Source: Candidatus Hydrogenedentota bacterium (GTDB lineage Bacteria; Hydrogenedentota; Hydrogenedentia; Hydrogenedentales; SLHB01). From it: a stretch of DNA of 12,779 nucleotides. Position 1 is the first letter of the stretch. The number at the start of each line of letters is the position of its first letter. The stretch is from NCBI GenBank assembly GCA_013349485.1, contig DUZM01000072.1, positions 1-12,779 of the forward strand, given 5' to 3'. The notes under the pieces are model-generated. The model was not told the origin of the DNA. It made no database searches and saw only the letters and a program-made list of their open reading frames with translations. Below, piece after piece: positions 1 to 6,866 of the stretch. Position numbers and translations under genes: made by a program.

Positions 1-241
1 CGGCCGGCAGTCGGCCGTCGTCGTCGACCCGCCGCGCGCCGGCTTGCATCCCAAAGCGCTGGCCCGGCTCATGGAACTCCGCCCGCCCGATATCCTCTAT
101 GTCTCCTGCAAACCCACGGTGTTTGCCCGCGAGCTGCCGTACCTCCTCGAGAGCTACTCCATGAAAAACCTCGAGGCCGTGGACCTATTCCCGCATACGG
201 ACCACGTGGAACTCCTCGCGCGGCTCTCACTCGCCGATTGA
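1..241 (+). CDS. rlmD: 23S rRNA (uracil-5-)-methyltransferase, RlmD/RumA/TrmA family, 3' end only
   Basis: The reading frame enters from the left edge (first full codon at base 2) and stops at 239-241, leaving about 79 C-terminal residues. The fragment holds the two signature motifs of the RNA m5U methyltransferase family. One is VVVDPPRAGLHPKAL. The other is LYVSCKPTVFARELPYL, whose cysteine is the covalent catalytic nucleophile in this family. It ends with the usual VDLFPHTDHVELLARL terminus, so the 3' end is intact. Family members transfer a methyl group from S-adenosylmethionine to C5 of a uridine in 23S rRNA or tRNA, in the cytoplasm. The more common motif is SCNP; here it is SCKP. The rRNA-specific (RlmD) versus other substrate assignment cannot be settled without the N-terminal TRAM and Fe-S region outside the window. 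Confidence 0.9.
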   Translation, partial: GRQSAVVVDPPRAGLHPKALARLMELRPPDILYVSCKPTVFARELPYLLESYSMKNLEAVDLFPHTDHVELLARLSLAD

Positions 242-274
242 CGGCCGCAGGGCGATTGAACCCCCATAATGCAG

Positions 275-297
275 TTGGCGCAGATGAAGAGCGCCAA
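275..297 (+). terminator. Perfect 7-bp hairpin after the methyltransferase, weak terminator candidate
   Basis: TTGGCGC (275-281) and GCGCCAA (291-297) form a perfect inverted repeat with a 9-base loop, 34 bases after the methyltransferase stop and before the blaI-type promoter. No T-run follows directly; the nearest is TTTT near 307. It may therefore be a poor intrinsic terminator or a plain hairpin. Confidence 0.3.
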
Positions 298-331
298 GAC
301 ACCGAGTTTTCGCTGGTCGCGAGATCCGCCC

Positions 332-361
332 TTGACAAATCGATTACAGATGTAATATATT
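332..361 (+). promoter_or_regulatory. Sigma70-type promoter of the blaI-M56-lipoprotein operon
   Basis: A perfect TTGACA -35 box lies at 332-337. AT-rich -10 candidates lie at 353-361: TATATT at 356-361 gives an 18-bp spacer, and overlapping TAATAT or ATATAT boxes are alternatives. The first operator dyad covers the spacer and touches the -10 box, as expected for a BlaI-repressed, self-controlled promoter. Transcription should start near 368, inside the second dyad. Confidence 0.7.
343..356. promoter_or_regulatory. Operator dyad 1 for the BlaI-type repressor
   Basis: ATTACA-GA-TGTAAT is a perfect dyad with 6-base arms and a 2-base centre. It resembles the TACA/TGTA half-sites known for BlaI/MecI operators. 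It lies between the -35 and -10 boxes, so occupancy should block polymerase. Confidence 0.75.
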
Positions 362-364
362 GGA

Positions 365-380
365 GATTACGGGCGTAATC
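365..380. promoter_or_regulatory. Operator dyad 2 for the BlaI-type repressor
   Basis: GATTACG-GG-CGTAATC is a perfect dyad with 7-base arms and a 2-base centre. Its centre is 23 bp downstream of the centre of dyad 1. It shares the ATTAC/GTAAT core with dyad 1 and lies just before the repressor start, around the predicted transcription start. Two operators about two helical turns apart suggest two dimers bound side by side. Confidence 0.7.
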
Positions 381-393
381 GAAAGGGGTCGTC

Positions 394-768
394 ATGAAAA
401 AACTACCGAGGATTTCCGAGGCGGAGTGGCAGGTGATGCGGGTACTATGGGCCGAAGCGCCGCAGACGGCCAATGACGTGGTCGAGGCGTTGGATAACAC
501 GGATTGGAGCCCGAAGACGGTGAAAACGCTCATCAACCGATTGGTGAGAAAGGGCGCCTTGGGTTTTGACAAGGATGGGCGCGTCTATCACTACTATCCG
601 CTGGTTCAAGAGAAGGACTGTGTCCGCGCCGAGAGCCGTTCGTTTCTGCAGCGCGTGTTCGGCGGGGCGGTGACGCCCATGGTCGCCGCCATTATCGAGG
701 ACGAGGATCTGACGCCGGAGGAGATCGCGGAACTGCGCCGCATCCTCGATGAGAAAGGGAGGGGCTAG
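394..768 (+). CDS. blaI: BlaI/MecI/CopY-family winged-helix transcriptional repressor
   Basis: 124 residues, the normal length for the family. Residues 6-75 form the winged-helix DNA-binding domain with hallmark SEAEWQVMRVLW and DWSPKTVKTLINRLVRKG, close to staphylococcal MecI. Residues 76-124 form the helical dimerisation part (FLQRVFGG, DEDLTPEEIAELRRIL). In MecI the paired protease inactivates the repressor by a cut just before the EKEDL segment; by hand alignment the matching position here is about A99-I100, without the Asn-Phe pair. The start is supported by a GGGG-rich ribosome site (385-388) and by the two operator dyads just upstream. It lies two bases before the M56 gene, the usual repressor/antirepressor order. 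Expected role: dimer binding to 343-380, repressing its own operon. The family assignment is firm; the inducing signal is unknown. Confidence 0.95.
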   Translation: MKKLPRISEAEWQVMRVLWAEAPQTANDVVEALDNTDWSPKTVKTLINRLVRKGALGFDKDGRVYHYYPLVQEKDCVRAESRSFLQRVFGGAVTPMVAAIIEDEDLTPEEIAELRRILDEKGRG

Positions 769-770
769 CC

Positions 771-3700
771 ATGAAGCCGTTCATATGGCGTCTTGACGGC
801 GTCTTCACGTGGGTACTGGCGTCGAGTTTGCAGGCAAGCGTGCTCGTCTGCCTCATCCTCGCCGTCCAGGCAATCGCGCGGCGCAAGCTGCCGCCGCGGT
901 GGTACTACGCCCTTTGGTTTCTGCTGATAGCGCGGATGCTGTTGCCATGGGTCCCCGAGAGCAGGCTCAGCGTGTTCAACCTCATGCCGGTGTCGCCGCC
1001 AGTTACGGGTCTTCCCTTGTCGGGCACGTCGGACGACGTATTCATAAACCAGGCGATTGACTGGCCGGCCGAGCCGCTGTTGCCGGTGTTCGTCGCGCCC
1101 GAGTCGGCGCCGCTCACCGAAACGCCGAGCGCGTTGGGCCTACCGCGGGCGCCTGTTCGCCGACTCGCGTTGCCATTTCTCCCCATGGCGTGGCTCGTGG
1201 GTGTATTGGCGTTCACCGGGTACGTCCTTGCCGAGAATGTATTGTTCTGGTTGAGGCTGCGTCGCGAGCCGATGGCCGCCGAGCCCGAATTGCTTGGCCT
1301 CCTCGCGGCGTGCAAAGGCGAGATGGGTGTGCACATACCCGTCGGCGTGGTTCCCACGGATCGCGTGAACAGCCCGGCCGTATTCGGTTTCGTGCGGCCG
1401 CGCCTGTTGCTGCCGCGAAAGGCGCTCGAAACGCTCACACAGGATGAGCTGCGTTACGTGTTTCTCCACGAACTGGCCCATCTCAAACGCCGCGACATCC
1501 TCGTCAACTGGGTGTTGACCGCGCTCCAGGGACTCCACTGGTTCAACCCGCTCATCTGGTACGCATTCCATCGGATGCGCATGGATCGCGAACTCGCCTG
1601 TGACGCACTCGCGTTGTCGTACACGCGCCCCGGTGAATCAAAGGCCTACGGCAACACGATTGTCGGCCTTGTCGAGCAATTGTACAAGGTGCGACGCGTA
1701 CCCGGCCTCGCCGGCATCCTCGAGGACAAGTCCCAACTCAAGCGGAGAATTACCATGATCGCGTTATTCAAGAAACACTCGTGGCGTTTGTCCCTGGTCG
1801 CACTGGTAGTCGTGGCCGCCCTCGGGGCCGTCGCACTCACTAACGCAAAAGCGGACACGACGTCCACTGGCGGCCAGCCGCTAAGTGCGCCTGTAAGCAT
1901 GCCGCAAGACTCGGGAGGCGCATATGCGGGCGATTCCGACGATAACGACGTCGCGATGATAAACAACGTCGCCGAGAAGCCATTGCAGAGACCTCAGGAC
2001 GTTAAACTGGTTCAAGACGAAGTGGCGGAAAACGGCGAAGGCGCTGCGGCTGATTCCGAACCTATACGACGCGTAACAGCCCCGGTAGTCCAGACGGGCG
2101 GGCATCCCGCGCACGATAAGGCTGAGAAGCCGACAGCGATGGAAGCCGAAGCGGGGAAGGCGCTCGACACGCTGGTATCGTTGGATTTCACCGATACCCA
2201 CATCAGCGAGATCGTAAAGGGTTTGGCGGACGCCGTACAGTATAACATCGTGATCGACTCCCGCGTCGTAGCGCCGAAGGAGGGCGCCGCCCCCGTCTCT
2301 GTGCCGGAAGGATACCGTCCCGCTGCATTCATCACCGATGGCGTTGTGCCCTACATCAACGCGGCCAACGTTCCGTTGCACGAGGTCCTAGAAGACCTGA
2401 CCGAAATGTTGAATCTGGATTACACTGTCCAGCCAGGTTTCATATGGATTAGCACGCCGCTGCGCATTCGTATGGAAGCTGGGTTTGAAGAACTCGAGAC
2501 CCGCTACTACTACTTAAAAGCGCGCGGACGCGAAGCCGCCGACACGGTCGAACTATTGCGCAAGACCGTTCCGGACGTATTCGAATTTATGGGCGCGACG
2601 GAACGCCGCCTATCATCGATGGAATTCAATCCGGAACACAATCGGCTGGTCGTTCGCAATACCCCGAGCAATCTGAGCCTGCTCGAACAACTCCTCAAGC
2701 GTTTGGACATTGCCGCCGGTGACCAAACTGAGGACAAGCGGCTTCAAGGCGCCGCCGAGGTCCCGCCGTTTGGTGTTCGTCGCGTGGACTGGAGCCACAA
2801 TCGTCTGCGAATACCTTTGGGCTCTATAGACGTCGGTGGCAGCATACCGTTCATCGAAATCACGCTTCAGAAGACGATGCAACTCCCGGATGGAAGTGCT
2901 CGCGCACGGCTGCAAGTAGAGAAACAATCGAAAGCAGGCCATGCCCAGCGCCACAGCATGTGGTATAGCGAAGGCGAACGTATTCTCGGTCACGACGCTT
3001 CAGATCCCTTTGTGTGCAAAGTCGTACGTGTCGATGCGGAAGACGGCACGTGTGATGTCTACTCGGGGAAGACCGATTCGATATTCACTCTCCGCTTGTC
3101 TAATAGTGACGGCGGCAAAGAACCCGTTGCACCAGCAGCTCAGGCCCGCGACCTATCTGACGGCCGTGGTGTTCCTCGACTAGGGGAACACGGCAACGTT
3201 GCGGCACCGGGTGCTGAACCGCAAGCTGGGCCTCAGAAACCCGCCGATGAAGCCGCGAGACGCAGAGTCGAAGGAATCTTGGAGGGTCCGGTGAGTCTTG
3301 ATTTCGAGGGTGAACATATCAGCACGATACTTGACTTCATCAGGCGCTACCTCGACGTTAAGATTGAACTTGATAACACCGTAGTTGCTCCGCGCCCCGG
3401 TACGGAACCACCAACCGATGCGGAGCAGGCAGATCAATATGTCACCGACGGCATCGTGGAGGATATCGCTGTCAGGAACGTGCCGCTGTACGAGGGGCTC
3501 CACGCCCTCCTGCAACCTCTGTTTCTGGACTTCGGGATTCGGGGCGACGCCATATGGATCAGCACACCGGAGAAGATTCGCGAACAGCTAGGCGGACGGT
3601 TTGCGCCCGCCCCCGTTCCGAAAGAGAGTCCGCTGCACGAAGCTGCGCGGGACGGTCATCAGGACGCGGTGCGCCGTTTACTCAGAAGAGGCGCCGATAT

Positions 3701-6236
3701 CAACGCGAAGGATGACGCAGGCAGGACACCTCTGCATTGGGCGGCAGCGAATGGGCACGTGGGCATGGTCAAGTTCCTTGTTTCCCGGGGCGCAGACGTC
3801 AACACAAAAGACAACGACGGCAGATGCCCCATCCACTTGGCAGCACAGAATGGCCACGAGGCGACGTTGACTATGCTGGCCGTACGCGGCGCAGACGTTA
3901 TGCCCAAGGACAAGGCCGGCAAAACCCCCCTCGACCTCGCGAGAGAGGGCGGCCACAAGCAAACCGCAGCGGCGATTGAGCTCTACGCCCCAGACGCTTC
4001 AGGTGGCGGCAGCAGGCAAAACGACGCGGCCGGACAGGCAGGTGACTCGCCCGAGGCCGCGGAAAGCGACGAAGCTCAGGAACCTGGCGAGCAGATTGTA
4101 ACCGCCGACCTGCGCAACATGCGGTTAGCCGACGTGCTGCAGGTGTTGCGCGAACGCGCGGGCAACATCGAGATCATCGCACATGTCGATGACACCGTCC
4201 CCGTAACGCTTTCCGTTAGGAACGTGCCGTTGCGCGAGGCACTCGAGCAGGTCGCGGACGCCGCAGGCCTAACCTTGCTCGAGCAACCGGGCCGGTTGCG
4301 GCTCGTCCAGGTCAATTCGGAAGGCCGCATCGTCGACAAAACCGATTACCCGTTCGTCGACGACCCGGACGTAATCGGAACGTGGACCAGCGTCGATTTC
4401 GTCGACGAGCCCGCCGACTTCACGGCGGGTGAGAAACGTTGGCCCGCCGATTTGTATCTCAAACAACTAGTGATTCTGCCGGGCGGAAGAACCGAGGGGC
4501 CGTGGACATGGACAAAAGGGCTCCTGCTGCATCCCGGCAGCCGCCACGCAAGCAGGTACATCATCAAAGAACTCGATGGCGAGAAGTACATGTTCTTCGA
4601 GTGGAAAAGCGGCGACTACAGCATCCGACATATGAAGCCGAGTTATTATGTCCTGAAAAAGAACGCGCGGGGTTCGGATACGGCCATCGAAACGCAAAGC
4701 GCACCCGGAGCGACGGACGTGACGCCCATATCCACCGGCGGCATGAACGCCAGAATCCAGCAACTGGATATCGACACCGCGACGCTCGAGGACGTGCTGC
4801 GCGTACTGGGTGAGCCGATCGAGTACGTCTGGGGAAAGCAGAAATTCACGAAGGGCAACTTACCGTCTACGTATTGTGTCGTGTATCCGCGCCGGTTTCT
4901 TGTGGTCATGAATGGCGGGCAGATCGAGGAACTGCGCCACCACGAGCCGGGTTACGTGTTTCGCGGCAAGCTACAGGTCGGCTCGTCACTCGAGGAGGCG
5001 CTCGAAGTGATTGGCGAGCCAACGGAGACGGTCGAAGGCCGCAACGAATGGAAAGACGGCGTGCTCTACAAAAACATCGGCGGCGGGAAGGGCAACTGCT
5101 ATTACCAGCGGAACGACCAGGATGTCCGGCTCTTCTTTTCGGAGTACAAGGTGAGTGCGCTGTACGTGACGCGCAGCGACTATGGTGAGCGTGAACAAGG
5201 CGGCGGGTCGTTCAAGACGGTGCGACCGATAGCCGAAGTAAACGAATTCGACGATGTTCGTTGGAAGGACATGACGAAGCTCGATCTGTCCACTAAGTCT
5301 ACTCTCCCGTCCACCTTGACATTCAACCAAAAAACCGTCTGGCCAGATCGCCTGAGGATGCCCGCCGACGTCAACCCTGAAGAGCTCTTGCTGGACGCGA
5401 TGAACCCCGGGCTCGGCGTTCGCGAACTGCACCGGCAAGGCATTACCGGCCAGGGCGTTACTGTGGCCATCATCGATCAGCCGATGTACCTCGATCATCC
5501 GGAGTTCGCCGGAAAGGTCGTCGAGTATCACGATGTCGGTTGCGGATCGGAATCGAGCATGCACGGCCCGGCGGTGGCGAGCCTCCTCGTCGGCGAACAG
5601 TGCGGCACGGCCCCCGGTGCGCGACTTTACCACGTTGCCGCACCCTCCTGGACAAAAGACGCCGCCTATCAGGCCAAGGCCCTCAACTGGCTCATCGACA
5701 AGAACGAGACGCTGCCGGATTCCGACAAGATCCGCGTTGTCTCGGTTTCTGCCGCGCCCTCCGGCCCGGGGTCGCCGTTTAATAAGGACAACGCGATGTG
5801 GGACGAGGCGTGCGCCCGCGCCGAAGCCGCGGGCATGATGGTCCTCGATTGCACGAGTCACCGCGGCATCATCGGCCCATCTTGGTTAGATGCCGGCGAT
5901 CCTGAGAACGTGGCCAAATGCACCCCCGGCTTCCCGGGCCGCGGATCCAGCTTCCGGCCGGGCCGCCTGCTTGTTCCCACGTGTCCTCGCACCACCGCGG
6001 AGGAATACGACAAGGGCGATTGCAGCTACCAATACTGCGGCCGCGGCGGCTTGAGCTGGGCCATTCCGTATGCAGCGGGCGTGCTCGCCATGGGCTGGCA
6101 ACTGCGCCCGGAACTCGGCGCGGAGCAAATGCGCGATCTCCTCTTCGAGTCCGCGCACAAGAAGTCCGACGGCGCCCAAATGATCAACCCGAAAGCTTTC
6201 ATCGAACTCGTCAAAGAAGCAAAGGCACGGCCATAG
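771..6236 (+). CDS. Giant BlaR1-like M56 metalloprotease fused to STN, ankyrin, lipocalin-like and subtilisin (S8) domains
   Basis: 1,821 residues, about three times the length of BlaR1. The start has a strong ribosome site (AAAGGGAGGGG at 754-764) two bases after blaI. Residues 14-36, 43-61, 136-160 and 339-359 are hydrophobic, matching the four membrane helices of BlaR1. The M56 zinc site lies between helices 3 and 4, on the cytoplasmic side in BlaR1: H233-E-L-A-H237, then RELACDAL with E274 and D278. After helix 4 comes a predicted extracytoplasmic part: an Ala/Asp/Glu-rich linker; STN-like domain 1 (465-563); secretin-N-like segment (574-648); an unassigned beta-rich stretch (665-780); STN-like domain 2 (833-933); four ankyrin repeats (951-1074); STN-like domain 3 (1107-1182); lipocalin-like domain (1195-1298); duplicated 'LGEP/IGEP' domain (1325-1471); S8 protease (about 1545-1810) with D1569, H1598 and S1762. 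There is no penicillin-binding SxxK sensor domain. Inferred role: membrane sensor that cleaves the adjacent BlaI-type repressor, plus a second external protease activity. I recall the last three modules together in M56 proteins of Firmicutes and Phycisphaerae, but not this full set with ankyrins. No frameshift is visible. Confidence 0.92.
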   Translation: MKPFIWRLDGVFTWVLASSLQASVLVCLILAVQAIARRKLPPRWYYALWFLLIARMLLPWVPESRLSVFNLMPVSPPVTGLPLSGTSDDVFINQAIDWPAEPLLPVFVAPESAPLTETPSALGLPRAPVRRLALPFLPMAWLVGVLAFTGYVLAENVLFWLRLRREPMAAEPELLGLLAACKGEMGVHIPVGVVPTDRVNSPAVFGFVRPRLLLPRKALETLTQDELRYVFLHELAHLKRRDILVNWVLTALQGLHWFNPLIWYAFHRMRMDRELACDALALSYTRPGESKAYGNTIVGLVEQLYKVRRVPGLAGILEDKSQLKRRITMIALFKKHSWRLSLVALVVVAALGAVALTNAKADTTSTGGQPLSAPVSMPQDSGGAYAGDSDDNDVAMINNVAEKPLQRPQDVKLVQDEVAENGEGAAADSEPIRRVTAPVVQTGGHPAHDKAEKPTAMEAEAGKALDTLVSLDFTDTHISEIVKGLADAVQYNIVIDSRVVAPKEGAAPVSVPEGYRPAAFITDGVVPYINAANVPLHEVLEDLTEMLNLDYTVQPGFIWISTPLRIRMEAGFEELETRYYYLKARGREAADTVELLRKTVPDVFEFMGATERRLSSMEFNPEHNRLVVRNTPSNLSLLEQLLKRLDIAAGDQTEDKRLQGAAEVPPFGVRRVDWSHNRLRIPLGSIDVGGSIPFIEITLQKTMQLPDGSARARLQVEKQSKAGHAQRHSMWYSEGERILGHDASDPFVCKVVRVDAEDGTCDVYSGKTDSIFTLRLSNSDGGKEPVAPAAQARDLSDGRGVPRLGEHGNVAAPGAEPQAGPQKPADEAARRRVEGILEGPVSLDFEGEHISTILDFIRRYLDVKIELDNTVVAPRPGTEPPTDAEQADQYVTDGIVEDIAVRNVPLYEGLHALLQPLFLDFGIRGDAIWISTPEKIREQLGGRFAPAPVPKESPLHEAARDGHQDAVRRLLRRGADINAKDDAGRTPLHWAAANGHVGMVKFLVSRGADVNTKDNDGRCPIHLAAQNGHEATLTMLAVRGADVMPKDKAGKTPLDLAREGGHKQTAAAIELYAPDASGGGSRQNDAAGQAGDSPEAAESDEAQEPGEQIVTADLRNMRLADVLQVLRERAGNIEIIAHVDDTVPVTLSVRNVPLREALEQVADAAGLTLLEQPGRLRLVQVNSEGRIVDKTDYPFVDDPDVIGTWTSVDFVDEPADFTAGEKRWPADLYLKQLVILPGGRTEGPWTWTKGLLLHPGSRHASRYIIKELDGEKYMFFEWKSGDYSIRHMKPSYYVLKKNARGSDTAIETQSAPGATDVTPISTGGMNARIQQLDIDTATLEDVLRVLGEPIEYVWGKQKFTKGNLPSTYCVVYPRRFLVVMNGGQIEELRHHEPGYVFRGKLQVGSSLEEALEVIGEPTETVEGRNEWKDGVLYKNIGGGKGNCYYQRNDQDVRLFFSEYKVSALYVTRSDYGEREQGGGSFKTVRPIAEVNEFDDVRWKDMTKLDLSTKSTLPSTLTFNQKTVWPDRLRMPADVNPEELLLDAMNPGLGVRELHRQGITGQGVTVAIIDQPMYLDHPEFAGKVVEYHDVGCGSESSMHGPAVASLLVGEQCGTAPGARLYHVAAPSWTKDAAYQAKALNWLIDKNETLPDSDKIRVVSVSAAPSGPGSPFNKDNAMWDEACARAEAAGMMVLDCTSHRGIIGPSWLDAGDPENVAKCTPGFPGRGSSFRPGRLLVPTCPRTTAEEYDKGDCSYQYCGRGGLSWAIPYAAGVLAMGWQLRPELGAEQMRDLLFESAHKKSDGAQMINPKAFIELVKEAKARP
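2163..2459 (+). repeat. STN-like domain, copy 1 of a diverged internal repeat
   Basis: This encodes residues 465-563 of the M56 protein. It shares an ordered set of landmarks with 3267-3569: a VSLDF start followed by HIS, then VVAP, TDGVV (TDGIV in copy 2), NVPL.E.L, and an IWISTP end. The copies are about 370 residues apart. The fold resembles the secretin/TonB short N-terminal domain, which binds partner peptides in the envelope. Confidence 0.7.
3267..3569 (+). repeat. STN-like domain, copy 2 of the internal repeat
   Basis: This encodes residues 833-933 of the M56 protein and matches copy 1 at VSLDF, HIS, VVAP, TDGIV, NVPL and IWISTP. It is followed directly by the ankyrin block. A shorter third STN-like unit (residues 1107-1182, about 4089-4316) keeps only the LSVRNVPLREALEQV-type core and lacks the IWISTP end. 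Confidence 0.7.
3621..3992 (+). repeat. Four tandem ankyrin repeats inside the M56 protein
   Basis: Residues 951-1074 hold four units of about 33 residues with the ankyrin consensus: SPLHEAARDGH, TPLHWAAANGH, CPIHLAAQNGH and TPLDLAREGGH. The first three are joined by GADI/V-type turns (RRGADINAKD, SRGADVNTKD, VRGADVMPKD). Ankyrins are protein-binding surfaces. Here they sit after the fourth membrane helix and so should lie outside the cytoplasm. Confidence 0.92.
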
Positions 6237-6252
6237 GCCACATGTGCATAGA

Positions 6253-6259
6253 AGAAGGA
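6253..6259 (+). promoter_or_regulatory. Strong Shine-Dalgarno that fixes the lipoprotein start
   Basis: AAGGAGG at 6253-6259 is complementary to the 16S 3' end and lies 8 bases before ATG 6268. It argues against the in-frame upstream GTG at 6244, whose reading frame would run through this site and put charged residues in front of the signal peptide. Confidence 0.85.
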
Positions 6260-6267
6260 GGAATGCA

Positions 6268-6687
6268 ATGCGTCTATCAGGAGTGATTGTTGCTGTGATG
6301 GCAGGTGTTGTGCTTTGTGCATGTCCGGCCCAAAAGAGCGAAAGTCCGGCCAACCGGAATGATGCGCCGGACATAGCTTCCCAGCTCATTGGTCGCTGGT
6401 ACAGCGTGGATTTCGTCAGAAACATCGAAGACTTTCAACCCGGCGTACAGAGCTGGAGAGGGGATCTGTTTCTCAAGGAGTTTGAGTTTGCGCCAAATGG
6501 CAAAACCCACAAGCCATTCTGGACATGGTCGGAAGCGGGCGTCTACCACAGCGGCGACAAAACCACGGCCAAGTTTGTCGTCAAGACCATCGGAAACGAG
6601 GAATACTTGTTCCTGGAATGGATAACCGGCGATGTGACCATCCGTGGACAAAAACCCTCGTATTACGTCCTGAAGAAAGAGAGCTAG
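6268..6687 (+). CDS. Small lipoprotein, free-standing copy of the M56 protein's lipocalin-like domain
   Basis: 139 residues. Residues 1-19 are a short lipoprotein signal peptide (MRLSGVIVAVMAGVVLCAC). The probable lipobox is LCAC with the lipidated cysteine at about 19, so the protein should be membrane-anchored and face outward. The rest matches residues 1195-1298 of the upstream M56 protein in order: IG.WYSVDFV (IGTWTSVDFV upstream), DL(F/Y)LK, WTW, K.I..EEYLFLEW.(T/S)GD, and the shared end KPSYYVLKK. The start ATG was chosen from the Shine-Dalgarno and the signal peptide. It lies 31 bases after the M56 stop with no terminator between, so it is probably the third gene of the operon. Function is unknown; the fold looks like a small beta-barrel. 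It could compete with, or bind, the same ligand as the sensor domain, but that is inference. Confidence 0.85.
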   Translation: MRLSGVIVAVMAGVVLCACPAQKSESPANRNDAPDIASQLIGRWYSVDFVRNIEDFQPGVQSWRGDLFLKEFEFAPNGKTHKPFWTWSEAGVYHSGDKTTAKFVVKTIGNEEYLFLEWITGDVTIRGQKPSYYVLKKES

Positions 6688-6866
6688 CCGCCAGCGCGTT
6701 GCGATTTTGCGAGGATACCTGCCGCTTCTCGCATGAAGTGCGCCCGGTACCGTTGCCAAGCGACGCCATGAGATTCATGCTCGAGCGCCGCCGCGATGCC
6801 CTTATGTGCGTCCAGGGTCATGAACTCGACGCCGTTGAGCCCGCGCCGGTAAACGCGTGCAGCGCC
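6687..6866 (-). pseudogene. Remnant of an IS256-family (Mutator-type) transposase
   Basis: On the minus strand one frame reads about 60 residues containing GLNGVEFMTLDAHKGI and GVAWQRYRAHFMREAAGIL. This matches the IS256 transposase core pattern 'RGLSGV.LV.SD.HEGLK.A......AWQRC..HF.RN'. The aspartate in LDAHKGI (bases 6810-6812) is in the position of the second catalytic Asp of the family. A stop lies upstream in frame (about 45 codons before GLNGV) and the frame ends at 6684-6686. No start, no N-terminal third and no C-terminal Glu region are present, so it is a dead fragment. No flanking inverted repeats could be recognised. Confidence 0.75.

Noticed and set aside
4986..5861. A 291-codon open frame on the minus strand
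   Set aside because: It is antisense to the GEP and S8 regions of the M56 protein, which have clear conserved motifs; the minus frame shows none.
6244..6267. GTG 6244 as start of the lipoprotein
   Set aside because: It would translate through the AAGGAGG ribosome site and put a charged stretch before the signal peptide; ATG 6268 fits spacing and lipobox.
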